Source of the DNA: Gammaproteobacteria bacterium
GTDB lineage: Bacteria > Pseudomonadota > Gammaproteobacteria > Steroidobacterales > Steroidobacteraceae
Assembly: GCA_019235245.1 (NCBI GenBank)
Contig: JAFAKO010000108.1
Location: forward strand, 1-45,383
DNA length: 45,383 bases
Reading direction: 5' to 3'
Positions 25,190 to 33,020 of this stretch are shown here, piece after piece. The notes beneath the pieces are model-generated. The model searched no databases and was not told where the DNA came from. It worked only from the letters and a program-made list of their open reading frames with translations. The number at the start of each line of letters is the position of its first letter. The first letter of the stretch is position 1. Both the position numbers and the translations under genes were made by a program.

Positions 25190-25896
25190 AGATCTTTCCC
25201 GTTGCCGTCTTGGCCGGCGGGCTGGCGACCCGCCTCGGGGCGCTCACCAGAGACCGTCCCAAGTCGCTGATCGAGGTGGCGGGACAGCCGTTCGTCGGCC
25301 ATCAGCTGCAGCTGCTGGCGCGGCACGGCGTCGAGCGGGTGGTCCTTTGCATCGGCCACTTCGGGGAGCTGGTGCGGGAGTACGTCGGTGACGGGCGCCG
25401 CTTCGGCGTGAGCGTCGAGTATGCGCCCGACGGTGCCGAGCCGCTCGGCACCGGCGGCGCGCTGCGCCAGGCGCTGCCGCACCTCGGCGAGCACTTTTTC
25501 GTCGTCTACGGTGATTCCTACCTGCGCGCGCCGATGCTTCCGGTGCAGGAGGCCTTCCTGGCGAGCGAATCGCCCGCGCTCATGTGTGTGCTGCGCAACC
25601 AGAACCGCTGGGACCGCAGCAACGTGGTATTCGCGGACGGCCGGATCGTCAGCTACTCGAAACTCGCCGCGGACCCCGCCATGCAGCACATCGACTACGG
25701 TTTGTCGATCCTCAGCGCCGACGCGTTGGCGAGCGCCCCGCAGCCGGTGCCGTTCGATCTCGCCGACCTGTTCGCCGCGCTCGCCCGTACCGGCCAACTG
25801 GCCGGGTACGAGGTATTCGCAAGGTTCTTTGAAGTCGGCTCGGTGCAGGGGATCAGCGCGCTGAACGCCTTTCTCACCTCAGGAGAAGTCTCATGA
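25186..25896 (+). CDS. hddC: D-glycero-alpha-D-manno-heptose 1-phosphate guanylyltransferase
   Basis: 236 residues; the start overlaps the hddA stop (ATGA). Nucleotidyltransferase fold: VAVLAGGLATRLGALTRDRPKSLIEVAGQPF is the diphosphate-binding N-terminus, seen in pieces, with FVVYGDSYL as the metal-binding region. It transfers GMP from GTP to heptose-1-phosphate to give GDP-D-glycero-alpha-D-manno-heptose. The kinase, isomerase and phosphatase partners on both sides make HddC the best call; mannose-1-phosphate guanylyltransferase is the main alternative. It ends with an ATGA overlap into the isomerase gene. Confidence 0.9.
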   Translation: MKIFPVAVLAGGLATRLGALTRDRPKSLIEVAGQPFVGHQLQLLARHGVERVVLCIGHFGELVREYVGDGRRFGVSVEYAPDGAEPLGTGGALRQALPHLGEHFFVVYGDSYLRAPMLPVQEAFLASESPALMCVLRNQNRWDRSNVVFADGRIVSYSKLAADPAMQHIDYGLSILSADALASAPQPVPFDLADLFAALARTGQLAGYEVFARFFEVGSVQGISALNAFLTSGEVS

Positions 25897-26492
25897 CCTA
25901 CACGCAGCAGCATCTGCGCGAGGCGAGCGAAATCCTCGATCGGCTCGATGTGAATGCGATCGAGCAGGTGGCGGCGCTGCTGGCGCGCATCAAGCGCGAC
26001 GGCGGCCGGCTGTTCTTCCTCGGCGTCGGCGGCAGCGCCGGCAACAGCTCGCACGCCGTCAACGATTTCCGCAAGATCGTCGGCATCGAGAGCTACGCGC
26101 CGACCGATAACGTCTCCGAGCTCACGGCACGCACCAACGACGAGGGCTGGGCCAGCGTGTTCGTGGAATGGCTGCGCGTGAGCCGGCTCGAGCGCCGCGA
26201 CTGTGTGTTCGTGTTCTCCGTCGGCGGCGGCAATCTCGAGAAGAACATCAGCCCCAACCTGGTCGAGGCGCTGAAGTTCGCCAAGAGCGTCGGGGCTGCG
26301 GTGAGCGGCGTCGTCGGCCGCGATGGCGGCTTCACCGCGCGGGTGGCCGACGCCTGCGTCATCGTTCCGACGGTCAATGCCGAGACGGTTACCCCGCACG
26401 CCGAAGCCTTCCAGGCCGTGATCTGGCACCTGCTGGTGTCGCACCCGAGCCTCAAGGCGCACCAGACGAAGTGGGAGTCTGCCACCCGGTGA
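25893..26492 (+). CDS. gmhA: Sedoheptulose-7-phosphate isomerase (SIS domain)
   Basis: 199 residues, typical for GmhA. SIS-domain sugar isomerase: LFFLGVGGSAGNSSHAVNDF, seen in pieces, SELTARTNDEGW, the second sugar-binding loop FSVGGGNLEKN and VGRDGGFTA. It converts sedoheptulose-7-phosphate to D-glycero-D-manno-heptose-7-phosphate, the HddA substrate. It has ATGA overlap at its start and GTGA overlap at its end, which shows tight coupling with hddC and gmhB. This locus-specific copy is slightly unlike the housekeeping GmhA (GGSAGN in place of GNGGSA). Confidence 0.9.
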   Translation: MTYTQQHLREASEILDRLDVNAIEQVAALLARIKRDGGRLFFLGVGGSAGNSSHAVNDFRKIVGIESYAPTDNVSELTARTNDEGWASVFVEWLRVSRLERRDCVFVFSVGGGNLEKNISPNLVEALKFAKSVGAAVSGVVGRDGGFTARVADACVIVPTVNAETVTPHAEAFQAVIWHLLVSHPSLKAHQTKWESATR

Positions 26493-27022
26493 GCGCCGCA
26501 GCCGCGTTTCTCGATCGCGACGGGGTCATCAATCGCGCGATTGTGCGCGCCGGCCGCCCGTTTCCGCCGGCCTCGGTCGCGGAGCTGGAGATACTGCCCG
26601 GCGTGCCGGCGGCGCTCGCGCGACTGCGGACCGCCGGGCTGCGGCTGATCGTGGTGTCGAACCAGCCGGATGTTGCGCGCGGCAGCACCACGAAGACCGC
26701 GGTGGATGAGATCAACGACGCACTGCTGCGCGCGCTGCCGCTGGATGCCATCCGCTGCTGCCTGCACGACAGCCACCATGATTGTGATTGCCGCAAGCCG
26801 CGTCCGGGGCTGCTGCTGCAGGCGGCCGCCGACTTCGACCTCGACCTCGCCGCGAGCTGGATGGTGGGCGATCGCTGGCGCGACGTCGAGGCCGGACGCG
26901 CCGCCGGCTGCCACACGATTTTCATCGACTACGCTTACAACGAGGCACAGCCCGGTCAGGTCGACCACCGGGTAAGTTCCCTGCCCGAGGCCGTGCCGAT
27001 CATTCTGGGAGAGCTCAAGTGA
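26489..27022 (+). CDS. gmhB: D-glycero-D-manno-heptose-1,7-bisphosphate 7-phosphatase
   Basis: 177 residues from a GTG at 26489 that overlaps the gmhA stop (GTGA); the upstream open frame overlaps gmhA and is not coding. HAD-superfamily histidinol-phosphatase-like enzyme: FLDRDGVINRAI (DxDGxxN nucleophile motif), VVSNQPDVARGS, the zinc-binding loop with CLHDSHHDCDCRKPRPG, and MVGDRWRDVEAGRAAG. GmhB removes the C7 phosphate between HddA and HddC. Its GTGA overlap with the transaldolase gene keeps the set in one operon. Confidence 0.92.
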   Translation: MSAAAAFLDRDGVINRAIVRAGRPFPPASVAELEILPGVPAALARLRTAGLRLIVVSNQPDVARGSTTKTAVDEINDALLRALPLDAIRCCLHDSHHDCDCRKPRPGLLLQAAADFDLDLAASWMVGDRWRDVEAGRAAGCHTIFIDYAYNEAQPGQVDHRVSSLPEAVPIILGELK

Positions 27023-27735
27023 AAATTCTCGAATCGCTCAAGGTGAAGGTGTTCGCGGACGGTGCCGATCGCGCCGGCATGCTGGAGATGGCCGCCAAAC
27101 CGCACATCGCCGGCCTCACCACCAATCCGACCCTGATGCGCAAGGCGGGTATCAGCGACTACCGGGCCTTCGCGCGCGATGTCCTGCGCGCCATTCCGGC
27201 CAAGCCAATCTCGTTCGAAGTGTTCTCCGACGACTTCGCCGAAATGGAACGCCAGGCACTCGAGATCGCGGACTGGGGCGATAACGTCTACGTCAAGATT
27301 CCCGTCACCAACACCCAGCGCGAGCCTACCTACAAGCTGGTGAATCGTCTCGCGCTGCGCAAAGTCAAGCTCAACGTGACGGCCCTGATGACGCTGGCGC
27401 AGGTGCGCGAGGTGGTCGCCGCCCTGAGTCCGGAGACACCGAGCTGTGTCTCGGTGTTCGCCGGACGCATCGCCGACACCGGCCGCGACCCGGTGCCGCT
27501 GATGGCGGCAGCGGTGGAAATGCTTAAGCCCAACCCGCGCGCAGAGCTGATCTGGGCGAGCCCGCGCGAGCTTCTCAACATCTTCCACGCCGATGCGATC
27601 GGCTGTCACATCATCACCGTGACCAACGATATCCTGAAGAAACTCGAGCTGGTAGGGAAGGATCTGGACGACTACTCGCTCGACACGGTTAAGATGTTCC
27701 GCAACGACGCCGTCGCTGCCGGCTTCACGCTCTGA
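27019..27735 (+). CDS. Transaldolase-family protein (fructose-6-phosphate aldolase/TalC type)
   Basis: 238 residues from a GTG at 27019 overlapping the gmhB stop (GTGA). TIM-barrel class I aldolase of the small transaldolase group: VFADGADRAGM, GLTTNPTLMRKAG, NVYVKIPVTN, the Schiff-base Lys probably in RKVKLNVTALMT, and VFAGRIADTGRDP. Transaldolases exchange a C3 unit between fructose-6-phosphate and erythrose-4-phosphate and yield sedoheptulose-7-phosphate, the GmhA substrate, which would explain its place in this operon. It has a near-normal length for short transaldolases (~215-240). The pathway role is inferred from context. Confidence 0.87.
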   Translation: MKILESLKVKVFADGADRAGMLEMAAKPHIAGLTTNPTLMRKAGISDYRAFARDVLRAIPAKPISFEVFSDDFAEMERQALEIADWGDNVYVKIPVTNTQREPTYKLVNRLALRKVKLNVTALMTLAQVREVVAALSPETPSCVSVFAGRIADTGRDPVPLMAAAVEMLKPNPRAELIWASPRELLNIFHADAIGCHIITVTNDILKKLELVGKDLDDYSLDTVKMFRNDAVAAGFTL

Positions 27736-27746
27736 AGGAGCGAGCG

Positions 27747-28814
27747 GTGCGCGTGCTGCTGGCATCCCCGGCTACCGGGGCATACGGCGGTATGGAGGAG
27801 TTCGTCATCGCACTGGCACAGCAGTTGTCGGTGTGCCGGGGCTTCGAAGTGCGCGCCTGCTTCAAGCTGGTCCCCGGGGCCACGGTGAGCGACACGCTGC
27901 GCGCGCAGCTCGAGCAATCGGGGATCACCTTTGTGCTCGTGCCGCGCGCCAGCCGCGAGCTCGTCAGCCAACTGTGGTGGGCCGACCTGGTGCATGCGCA
28001 GGCGGCTTCGCCCGACATCTGTCTGCTGACGAGGTTGCTGGGCAGGAAACTGGTCCTGACGGTCCACAACCATCTGCACGGCCAGCGCGGTGCCCGGGCG
28101 CGCTCCTGGCGGGCGGCGCTGCGACTTGCGCACCGCCGCTGGTACAACTCGCAGTTCGTGCGTGCCTCCTGGGAGCGCTCCGCCCCGAGCATTGCTTCCG
28201 AAGCTTTCCCGGCGGTGGCGCGGGTCGATCGCCAGTTCTTTCCCCTGGAGGGCAGAAGCGGCTTCGTGTTCGTAGCGCGCATGGTTCCCGGCAAGGGAGC
28301 CGAAACGCTGCTCGAGGCTTACCAGGCGGCGCAGCTGGATCCCGTCCGCTGGCCGTTGCGCCTGGTCGGTGAAGGACCGCTCCTGGGCCGGCTCAAGGAG
28401 CGCTTCGCGAGCCACCCGGGAGTGCGCTTCGAAGGATTCGTGACGCAGCAATGCAAGGACGAGTTGATTGCGCGCGCGCGCTGGCTCATCGCCGTACCCG
28501 ATTACCTCGAGGCCATGGGCGTCACCCCGATCGAAGCGCGGCGCAAGGCGGTACCCTGCATCGTCTCCCTCGATGGTGGACTGCCCGAGGTGGCCGGCAG
28601 CGAGGCATTGACCTGTGCGCCCGGGGATGCTCTGGGTCTGGCGCGCTGCCTGGCTACGGCCGCGCACATGAGCGATGAAGATTACGAGCGGCGTGCCCGG
28701 GCCGCGTACGAGGGCGTGGCGCGGCTGTTGCGGCCGCTCGAGTGGTACGCGGACAGCTACCGCTCGGTCCTGGGGCGCCGCGACGACACGATCGCTGCGC
28801 CACGCGCCGGCTGA
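27747..28814 (+). CDS. Glycosyltransferase family 4
   Basis: 355 residues from a GTG at 27747, 11 bases after the transaldolase stop, with GGAGCGAGCG upstream. GT-B fold: VLLASPATGAYGGMEEFVIA, VLTVHNHLHGQ, FVFVARMVPGKGAETLLEAY and the donor motif E-x7-E in YLEAMGVTPIEARRKAVP. Its place at the end of the GDP-heptose operon suggests it transfers the heptose (or its modified form) into the EPS repeat, though this is inference. It converges with the ACP-phosphopantetheinyl transferase gene; 3 bases separate the stops. Confidence 0.9.
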   Translation: MRVLLASPATGAYGGMEEFVIALAQQLSVCRGFEVRACFKLVPGATVSDTLRAQLEQSGITFVLVPRASRELVSQLWWADLVHAQAASPDICLLTRLLGRKLVLTVHNHLHGQRGARARSWRAALRLAHRRWYNSQFVRASWERSAPSIASEAFPAVARVDRQFFPLEGRSGFVFVARMVPGKGAETLLEAYQAAQLDPVRWPLRLVGEGPLLGRLKERFASHPGVRFEGFVTQQCKDELIARARWLIAVPDYLEAMGVTPIEARRKAVPCIVSLDGGLPEVAGSEALTCAPGDALGLARCLATAAHMSDEDYERRARAAYEGVARLLRPLEWYADSYRSVLGRRDDTIAAPRAG

Positions 28815-28866
28815 GAGCTACCCGGCGCCGCGCTCGCCGGCCGGGGATTCCGCGTCCCGGTAGCTC
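28815..28866. terminator. Inverted repeat at convergent gene ends
   Basis: GAGCTACC (28815-28822) pairs with GGTAGCTC (28859-28866). Inside it CCCGGC and GCCGGG can also pair, giving a long, GC-rich stem. It begins just after the stop of the plus-strand GT4 and overlaps the last codons of the minus-strand gene. It could act as a bidirectional terminator, but no T tract follows. Confidence 0.35.
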
Positions 28867-29522
28867 CAGGTCGTGATGCAGGCGGCCGCGGCGAACTTGG
28901 TGATGTGGCTGATGCTGATGATGAACTGGAAGTGGCAGGGCAGCCGCGCCCCGTCACTGAGGGTGAGCAGAGGCTTGCCGCTCGGCGCGTGCGTCACGGC
29001 GAAGTCGCTCATGCGCATCTCCAGCAGCAGCGGGTGAGATTTCTTGGCCGCTTCCTTGGCGCAGAATATTCCGCACAGGTGGAGTCGTGCGTCCGGTCGC
29101 AGCAGCGCCGTGGCGATCTCGCCCGGCGAAAAATGGCTGCGATAGAACTCGTGCGACCGATAATCATTGGTCACTGGCAGCGCTTCGACGTCCTGGATGT
29201 CGAGCCCGAGGCCGATATCACCGCGCCAGGACAGTTGCTCCTGGCCGCGGGGCGGGTCCGCAGGAACGGCGCCCCCCTCCGGCGCCGACCGGACTTGTGG
29301 CCCAGCCCCGTTGGCGAGCATCGCGACCAGATCGCCGACCCGCATGTCGCCGCGCAACGGCTCGAGCACCCTGCCGCACGCACTCTCGAGGCGGGTGCGC
29401 AGCAGGCTCAGCCCGAGCGATGAGCTCACGCCGAGGCTCGCGAGCATGGCCGCGTCGCTGACGTCCGCGGCGGGTTTGCGCGCTATGCGCGACACCGCTG
29501 CCACTACCGCTGCACGATCCAC
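28818..29522 (-). CDS. Acyl carrier protein fused to AcpS-type phosphopantetheinyl transferase
   Basis: 234 residues from a GTG at 29522, with AGGAGGG about 10 bases upstream, just after the E2 stop; the frame stays open further upstream only as overlap with E2. Residues ~1-80 form an acyl carrier domain with the attachment Ser in LGVSSSLGL (canonical DSL reads SSL here). After a Pro/Gly-rich linker, residues ~110-234 form an AcpS-like holo-ACP synthase: GLGLDIQDVEAL, EFYRSHFSPGEI and FCAKEAAKKS. The protein could therefore load its own carrier domain with a phosphopantetheine arm from CoA. The E1-E2 genes upstream suggest the carrier takes an acyl group from them. Confidence 0.82.
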   Translation of the reverse strand: MDRAAVVAAVSRIARKPAADVSDAAMLASLGVSSSLGLSLLRTRLESACGRVLEPLRGDMRVGDLVAMLANGAGPQVRSAPEGGAVPADPPRGQEQLSWRGDIGLGLDIQDVEALPVTNDYRSHEFYRSHFSPGEIATALLRPDARLHLCGIFCAKEAAKKSHPLLLEMRMSDFAVTHAPSGKPLLTLSDGARLPCHFQFIISISHITKFAAAACITTWSYRDAESPAGERGAG

Positions 29523-29541
29523 GGCCCTGCCTCCCTCCTGA

Positions 29542-30942
29542 TCAATTCCAGCTGCCGAAACAACGATGGCACACGCCGCCGAGGCTGCCGTCCGGCCGGT
29601 AGAACGCCAGCAGGTAGCCGTCGCGCGCGAACCCGTCGTAGTAGGACGCGGCATCGACACCGCAGCGTTCGCAAAGGCCGGGAGCCCCGCCACCGTTGCG
29701 CACGAGTGCCCGCTGTTCGTTCGACGGCTGCGCAGCGCCGGCGCCCGCCGCAGCCACCACGTGCGCGGCCGTCGCATCGGACGGTGCATAACTCCGTAAG
29801 CGCGCGCGCAGCTCGCCGAGGAACAGTGCCATGTCGCGGCCGCTGGCGACGCGATGATCGAACGTAAGGTTGATCGTCATCGGGTGTCCCGGCAACGTCT
29901 CATCACCTCCGAGACCGATGATCGCCGACTGCCGGCCATTGATGAGCGGCTGAAATTGCAGAATGCCGAAGCCGGAGAGATCCGTGACCGTCAGCGTCGA
30001 GCCGAGCAATTCGTCCGCTTGCAGGCGGTTCTCGAGGTAGCGCGCGCCACAGTCGAGCGTGTGCTCGAACAGCTGCGCCGGGCTGAGGAGATCGGCGTTG
30101 CGAATCGTCACGACCTTGAGCCCCTTGCCCAGATCCATCGCAAGTCCCAGGTCTATGCGCCCATAGTAGTGGACCGCGCCGTCCTCGAAGAACGCGGTGA
30201 GCTGCGGCCAGCGCGGCAGCAGCCGCGAGATCTCGTAGAGCGCCAGCGGCAGCAGGTTGCCATCGAACAGGCGCTCGCGCCGCAGGCGAGCCCTGATGGG
30301 TGCCGAGTCGAAGCGCACCGAGAGGGTGCTGTTGATGTGGCCGCCGGCTCCGAGCGACAGTGCCGCTATCTCGGCCTCTTTTGCCCGCGAGACCCGCTGG
30401 TGATGCGAGTTGGCTGTCGTTGTGGGCGTGGCGCCGGTGATGGCCTCCGTGGCCGCAGGGTGCTGCGACACCGGACGCGCCGGGTCCACCAGCCCGAGGG
30501 CCAGCCTGACCCGCTGCGCGGTCACCAGGCCGGCTCCCTGAAAGGCATCCGCGGAAAGGGCATGGCGCTCGAGCAGCTCCGCCGCGGCCTTCGAGAACCG
30601 CGCCGACGCATAGACTCCGCGGCAATCGCTGCCATTTGCCGCGCCTGCCGCGGGCGCGGCCGCCGCGACGGCCGCGGGCTGTTGCGCCGGTGTACCGAGC
30701 TCTTCGGGCGAGGTGACGATCTTGCAGACGGGCACTCCGACGCGCACCGTGGCTTTGACGGGTAGCAGGGAGGTGACGTAGCCGGCACGCTCCGCCTCGA
30801 GCGTCATCGTGGTCTTGGAGGTCTCGAGCTCCGCGAGCTCCTGGCCCGCCTCCACATGTGCACCGTCAACGACGTGCCAGGCGACGATCTGCACCTCGTC
30901 GTCGTTGGTGTTGATCAATGGGGCGAGGACGGCGGTGATCAT
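29542..30942 (-). CDS. 2-oxo-acid dehydrogenase E2-like acyltransferase with C-terminal zinc-ribbon-like tail
   Basis: 466 residues; ATG at 30942 overlaps the E1 stop (ATGA). Residues 1-75 are a lipoyl domain with lipoyl-Lys43 in LETSKTTMT. After an Ala/Pro linker, residues ~110-150 form a peripheral-subunit-binding domain (YASARFSKAAAELLERH). Residues ~190-390 form the acyltransferase domain (INSTLSVRFDSAP; GKGLKVVTIRNAD; TVTDLSGFGILQFQP). Its active-site motif is DHRVASG, not the usual DHRxxDG, so the Asp is Ser (about residue 367). The last 43 residues carry CERC (424-427) and CHRC (458-461), a probable zinc ribbon not normal in E2. The chain ends SGS-W-N type (FGSWN). Acyl donor and acceptor are unknown. 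Confidence 0.87.
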   Translation of the reverse strand: MITAVLAPLINTNDDEVQIVAWHVVDGAHVEAGQELAELETSKTTMTLEAERAGYVTSLLPVKATVRVGVPVCKIVTSPEELGTPAQQPAAVAAAAPAAGAANGSDCRGVYASARFSKAAAELLERHALSADAFQGAGLVTAQRVRLALGLVDPARPVSQHPAATEAITGATPTTTANSHHQRVSRAKEAEIAALSLGAGGHINSTLSVRFDSAPIRARLRRERLFDGNLLPLALYEISRLLPRWPQLTAFFEDGAVHYYGRIDLGLAMDLGKGLKVVTIRNADLLSPAQLFEHTLDCGARYLENRLQADELLGSTLTVTDLSGFGILQFQPLINGRQSAIIGLGGDETLPGHPMTINLTFDHRVASGRDMALFLGELRARLRSYAPSDATAAHVVAAAGAGAAQPSNEQRALVRNGGGAPGLCERCGVDAASYYDGFARDGYLLAFYRPDGSLGGVCHRCFGSWN

Positions 30943-32903
30943 CTGCTGCCGCTCATGGCGACCGCGGCGTGCGCGATCGCCGCCACGCTCGGCAGCATCT
31001 GCTTCTCCAGGCCGCCGCTCGCGGGGACGCAATGTGCCGGCGGGTACAGGCGCCGCACCTGCAGTGCCCGCAGTGCCGGCGCTTCGGCAATCTGCGCCAG
31101 CACTTCGGCACCGAATCCGGCGAATCCCTGGCCTTCCTCCACGATGAGGAGCCGCGGCGCGCAGCGCAGGGCTTCCAGCAGTGGATCGATGCTGAAGGGG
31201 TAAACCTGCATCACCGCCAGCACCTGGGCGATGAGATCGTGCTCCGCGAACAGCAGCTCGCATGCCTCGAGCAACAGCTCGCTCGTGCCGCCGTAGCCGA
31301 GCAGTGTGAGGTCGGTGCGCGGCGCCTCCGGGCGGATCCATACGGAGGGAAATGTCTCGCTCGAGTAGTCGACCTGGAAGCCGGCGGGGCACTCGGCCAG
31401 CAGGTGACTGCCGTAGAGACGCTTGTTCTCGATGACGAGTGTGGGACCGGAGCTCGTCTCGAGCAGGGGCCGGTAGACCCTTGCCGGGTCGAGCAGATGG
31501 TTGACGGCGAGAACTCGCAACCCGGGGACGCCGAAGAAGTGACGGTCCAGCGTCTGGCTGTGTGTCGGGCCGTAGCCGCGGCCGCCGCCCATCGGGGTGC
31601 GGATGATGAGATTGCTCACCACCTGCTGGTTGTACATTTGATGAAACTTGGCGGCGTGATTGACGATCTGATCGAACGCCAGCCCGACGAAATCACCGAA
31701 CATGATCTCGACGATGGGCCGGTAGCCCATCAGGCCGAGCCCCGCGCCCACCCCGACGATGCAAGCCTCGGAGATCGGCGTATTCCTGACGCGGCCGGCA
31801 AACAGGTCCGAAAGATCCTTGGTTGCCTTGAACGCGCCTCCATAGGGCGACAGCACGTCCTCGCCGAGCAGCTGGATTTCCGGGTGCTCACCCATCAGTT
31901 CACGCAGGCACTCATTGAGCGCCGTCGCGCCGCGCCTGCGACCGGGCAGTTGCGCGCGCCGCCACTGCGGCGGGTCCCCGGCACCCGGCACGCTCAGCTC
32001 CGGGAGAACGGCTGGCGGTGAGGCCTGCGCGCTCTGCACCGCCTGCGCCACGCGAGCACGGAGCTCATCCACCCATTCACGCTCATGGTCGTTGAGCGTA
32101 CCGAGGAACCGGTTGAGCGGATCGCGCCGCTCGAAGGGCTCGACGATCTCTCGCGAGCGTGTGTCATCCCCTTTGGAATGAGCCTTGAGCCGATAGGTCT
32201 CGATGTAGAGGAAACGTGGGCGCGAGTCCTGGCGCAGCTGCTCGATGAGCGCGCCGGCAACCGCGTACAGACTCTCCCAGTTCCAGGTATTCGCCTTGAT
32301 GGTCTCGATGCCGAATGCGGCCGGACGGCTGCAGATCTCGCCCGCCAAAGTCTCGTGCTGTGCTGTCGATTGCGCGTATTTGTTGTCCTCGAGCACGAGC
32401 AGCAGCGGCAGGTCCCATTTCGCGGCGAGGTTGAAGGTCTCGTATACCACCCCTTCGCCGAGGGTCCCGTCACCGAGGTAGACCACCGAGATGTTCCCGC
32501 TCCCCCTGAGCTTGTGCGCGAGCGCCAGTCCCGCGGCCACTGGCGCGATGCCGCCCTGGATGCCATTCGAGTAGAAGCCGCCCTTATAGAGGTGCTGGCT
32601 GCCGCCGATTCCACCGCAGACCCCCGCCTGACGGCCCATGAGCTCGGCGATGAGTCCCGGCGCATCACCGGTGCGCCAGAGGAAGTGACCGTGGCAGCGG
32701 TGATTCGAGAATATCGTGTCCGTCGGACGCAAAAACTCGCTGATGAGACCCGACATCTCCTGGCCGATGCAGGTATGCACCGTGCCGTGCAGCTGTCCGG
32801 CGGCGAACAGTTCCAGCAGCGTCTCGTCTACGAAGCGCGCCAGCAGCGCCTTCTCGAGAATGCGCCGGCGCAGCGCGCCATCGACGCTGAAACGGGAGCT
32901 CAT
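30939..32903 (-). CDS. Fused alpha-beta E1 component of a 2-oxo-acid dehydrogenase-like complex
   Basis: 654 residues from the ATG at 32903 (AGGCGG upstream). Residues ~1-320 are the E1-alpha half: NHRCHGHFLWRTGD, GRQAGVCGGIGGSQHLYKGG, seen in pieces, and the thiamine-diphosphate motif GDG...N in LGDGTLGEGVVYETFN with LVLEDNKYAQST. Residues ~330-654 are the E1-beta half: LNECLRELMGEHPEIQLLGEDV, seen in pieces, TPISEACIVGVGAGLGLMGYRPIVEIMFGDF and HSQTLDRHFFGVPGLRVL. The enzyme decarboxylates a 2-oxo acid, or a related ketol donor, and passes the acyl to E2. It overlaps E2 by 4 bases. No E3 gene is present. It lies 117 bases after a GT4 gene in the same direction. Confidence 0.9.
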   Translation of the reverse strand: MSSRFSVDGALRRRILEKALLARFVDETLLELFAAGQLHGTVHTCIGQEMSGLISEFLRPTDTIFSNHRCHGHFLWRTGDAPGLIAELMGRQAGVCGGIGGSQHLYKGGFYSNGIQGGIAPVAAGLALAHKLRGSGNISVVYLGDGTLGEGVVYETFNLAAKWDLPLLLVLEDNKYAQSTAQHETLAGEICSRPAAFGIETIKANTWNWESLYAVAGALIEQLRQDSRPRFLYIETYRLKAHSKGDDTRSREIVEPFERRDPLNRFLGTLNDHEREWVDELRARVAQAVQSAQASPPAVLPELSVPGAGDPPQWRRAQLPGRRRGATALNECLRELMGEHPEIQLLGEDVLSPYGGAFKATKDLSDLFAGRVRNTPISEACIVGVGAGLGLMGYRPIVEIMFGDFVGLAFDQIVNHAAKFHQMYNQQVVSNLIIRTPMGGGRGYGPTHSQTLDRHFFGVPGLRVLAVNHLLDPARVYRPLLETSSGPTLVIENKRLYGSHLLAECPAGFQVDYSSETFPSVWIRPEAPRTDLTLLGYGGTSELLLEACELLFAEHDLIAQVLAVMQVYPFSIDPLLEALRCAPRLLIVEEGQGFAGFGAEVLAQIAEAPALRALQVRRLYPPAHCVPASGGLEKQMLPSVAAIAHAAVAMSGSR

Positions 32904-33020
32904 GTCATCGCCGCCTGGTGAACTGCCGCCCTTTATGGTTTGGTGCGCGCGGCCTTGGGAGAGTCGCGGTCGCAATCGGCGGCGGATTTTCTCACGGCTT
33001 CGGTTACAACCACGTGGCAG

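Noticed and set aside
26168-26488. Upstream extension of the gmhB frame (would add ~107 residues)
   Set aside because: It overlaps gmhA in another frame. The HAD motif FLDRDG begins a few residues after the GTG at 26489, as usual for GmhB.
30943-31392. Upstream extension of the E2 frame (would add ~150 residues)
   Set aside because: It overlaps the end of E1-beta and has no domain. The lipoyl domain begins at the ATG at 30942.
22148-33020. A 12-base string (acgtggcagtca) seen at ~22150 and again at ~33011, considered as a shared regulatory site
   Set aside because: Only two copies were seen, one in a divergent promoter region and one within an operon gap near a glycosyltransferase end, with no symmetry or promoter context. 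Chance is adequate.
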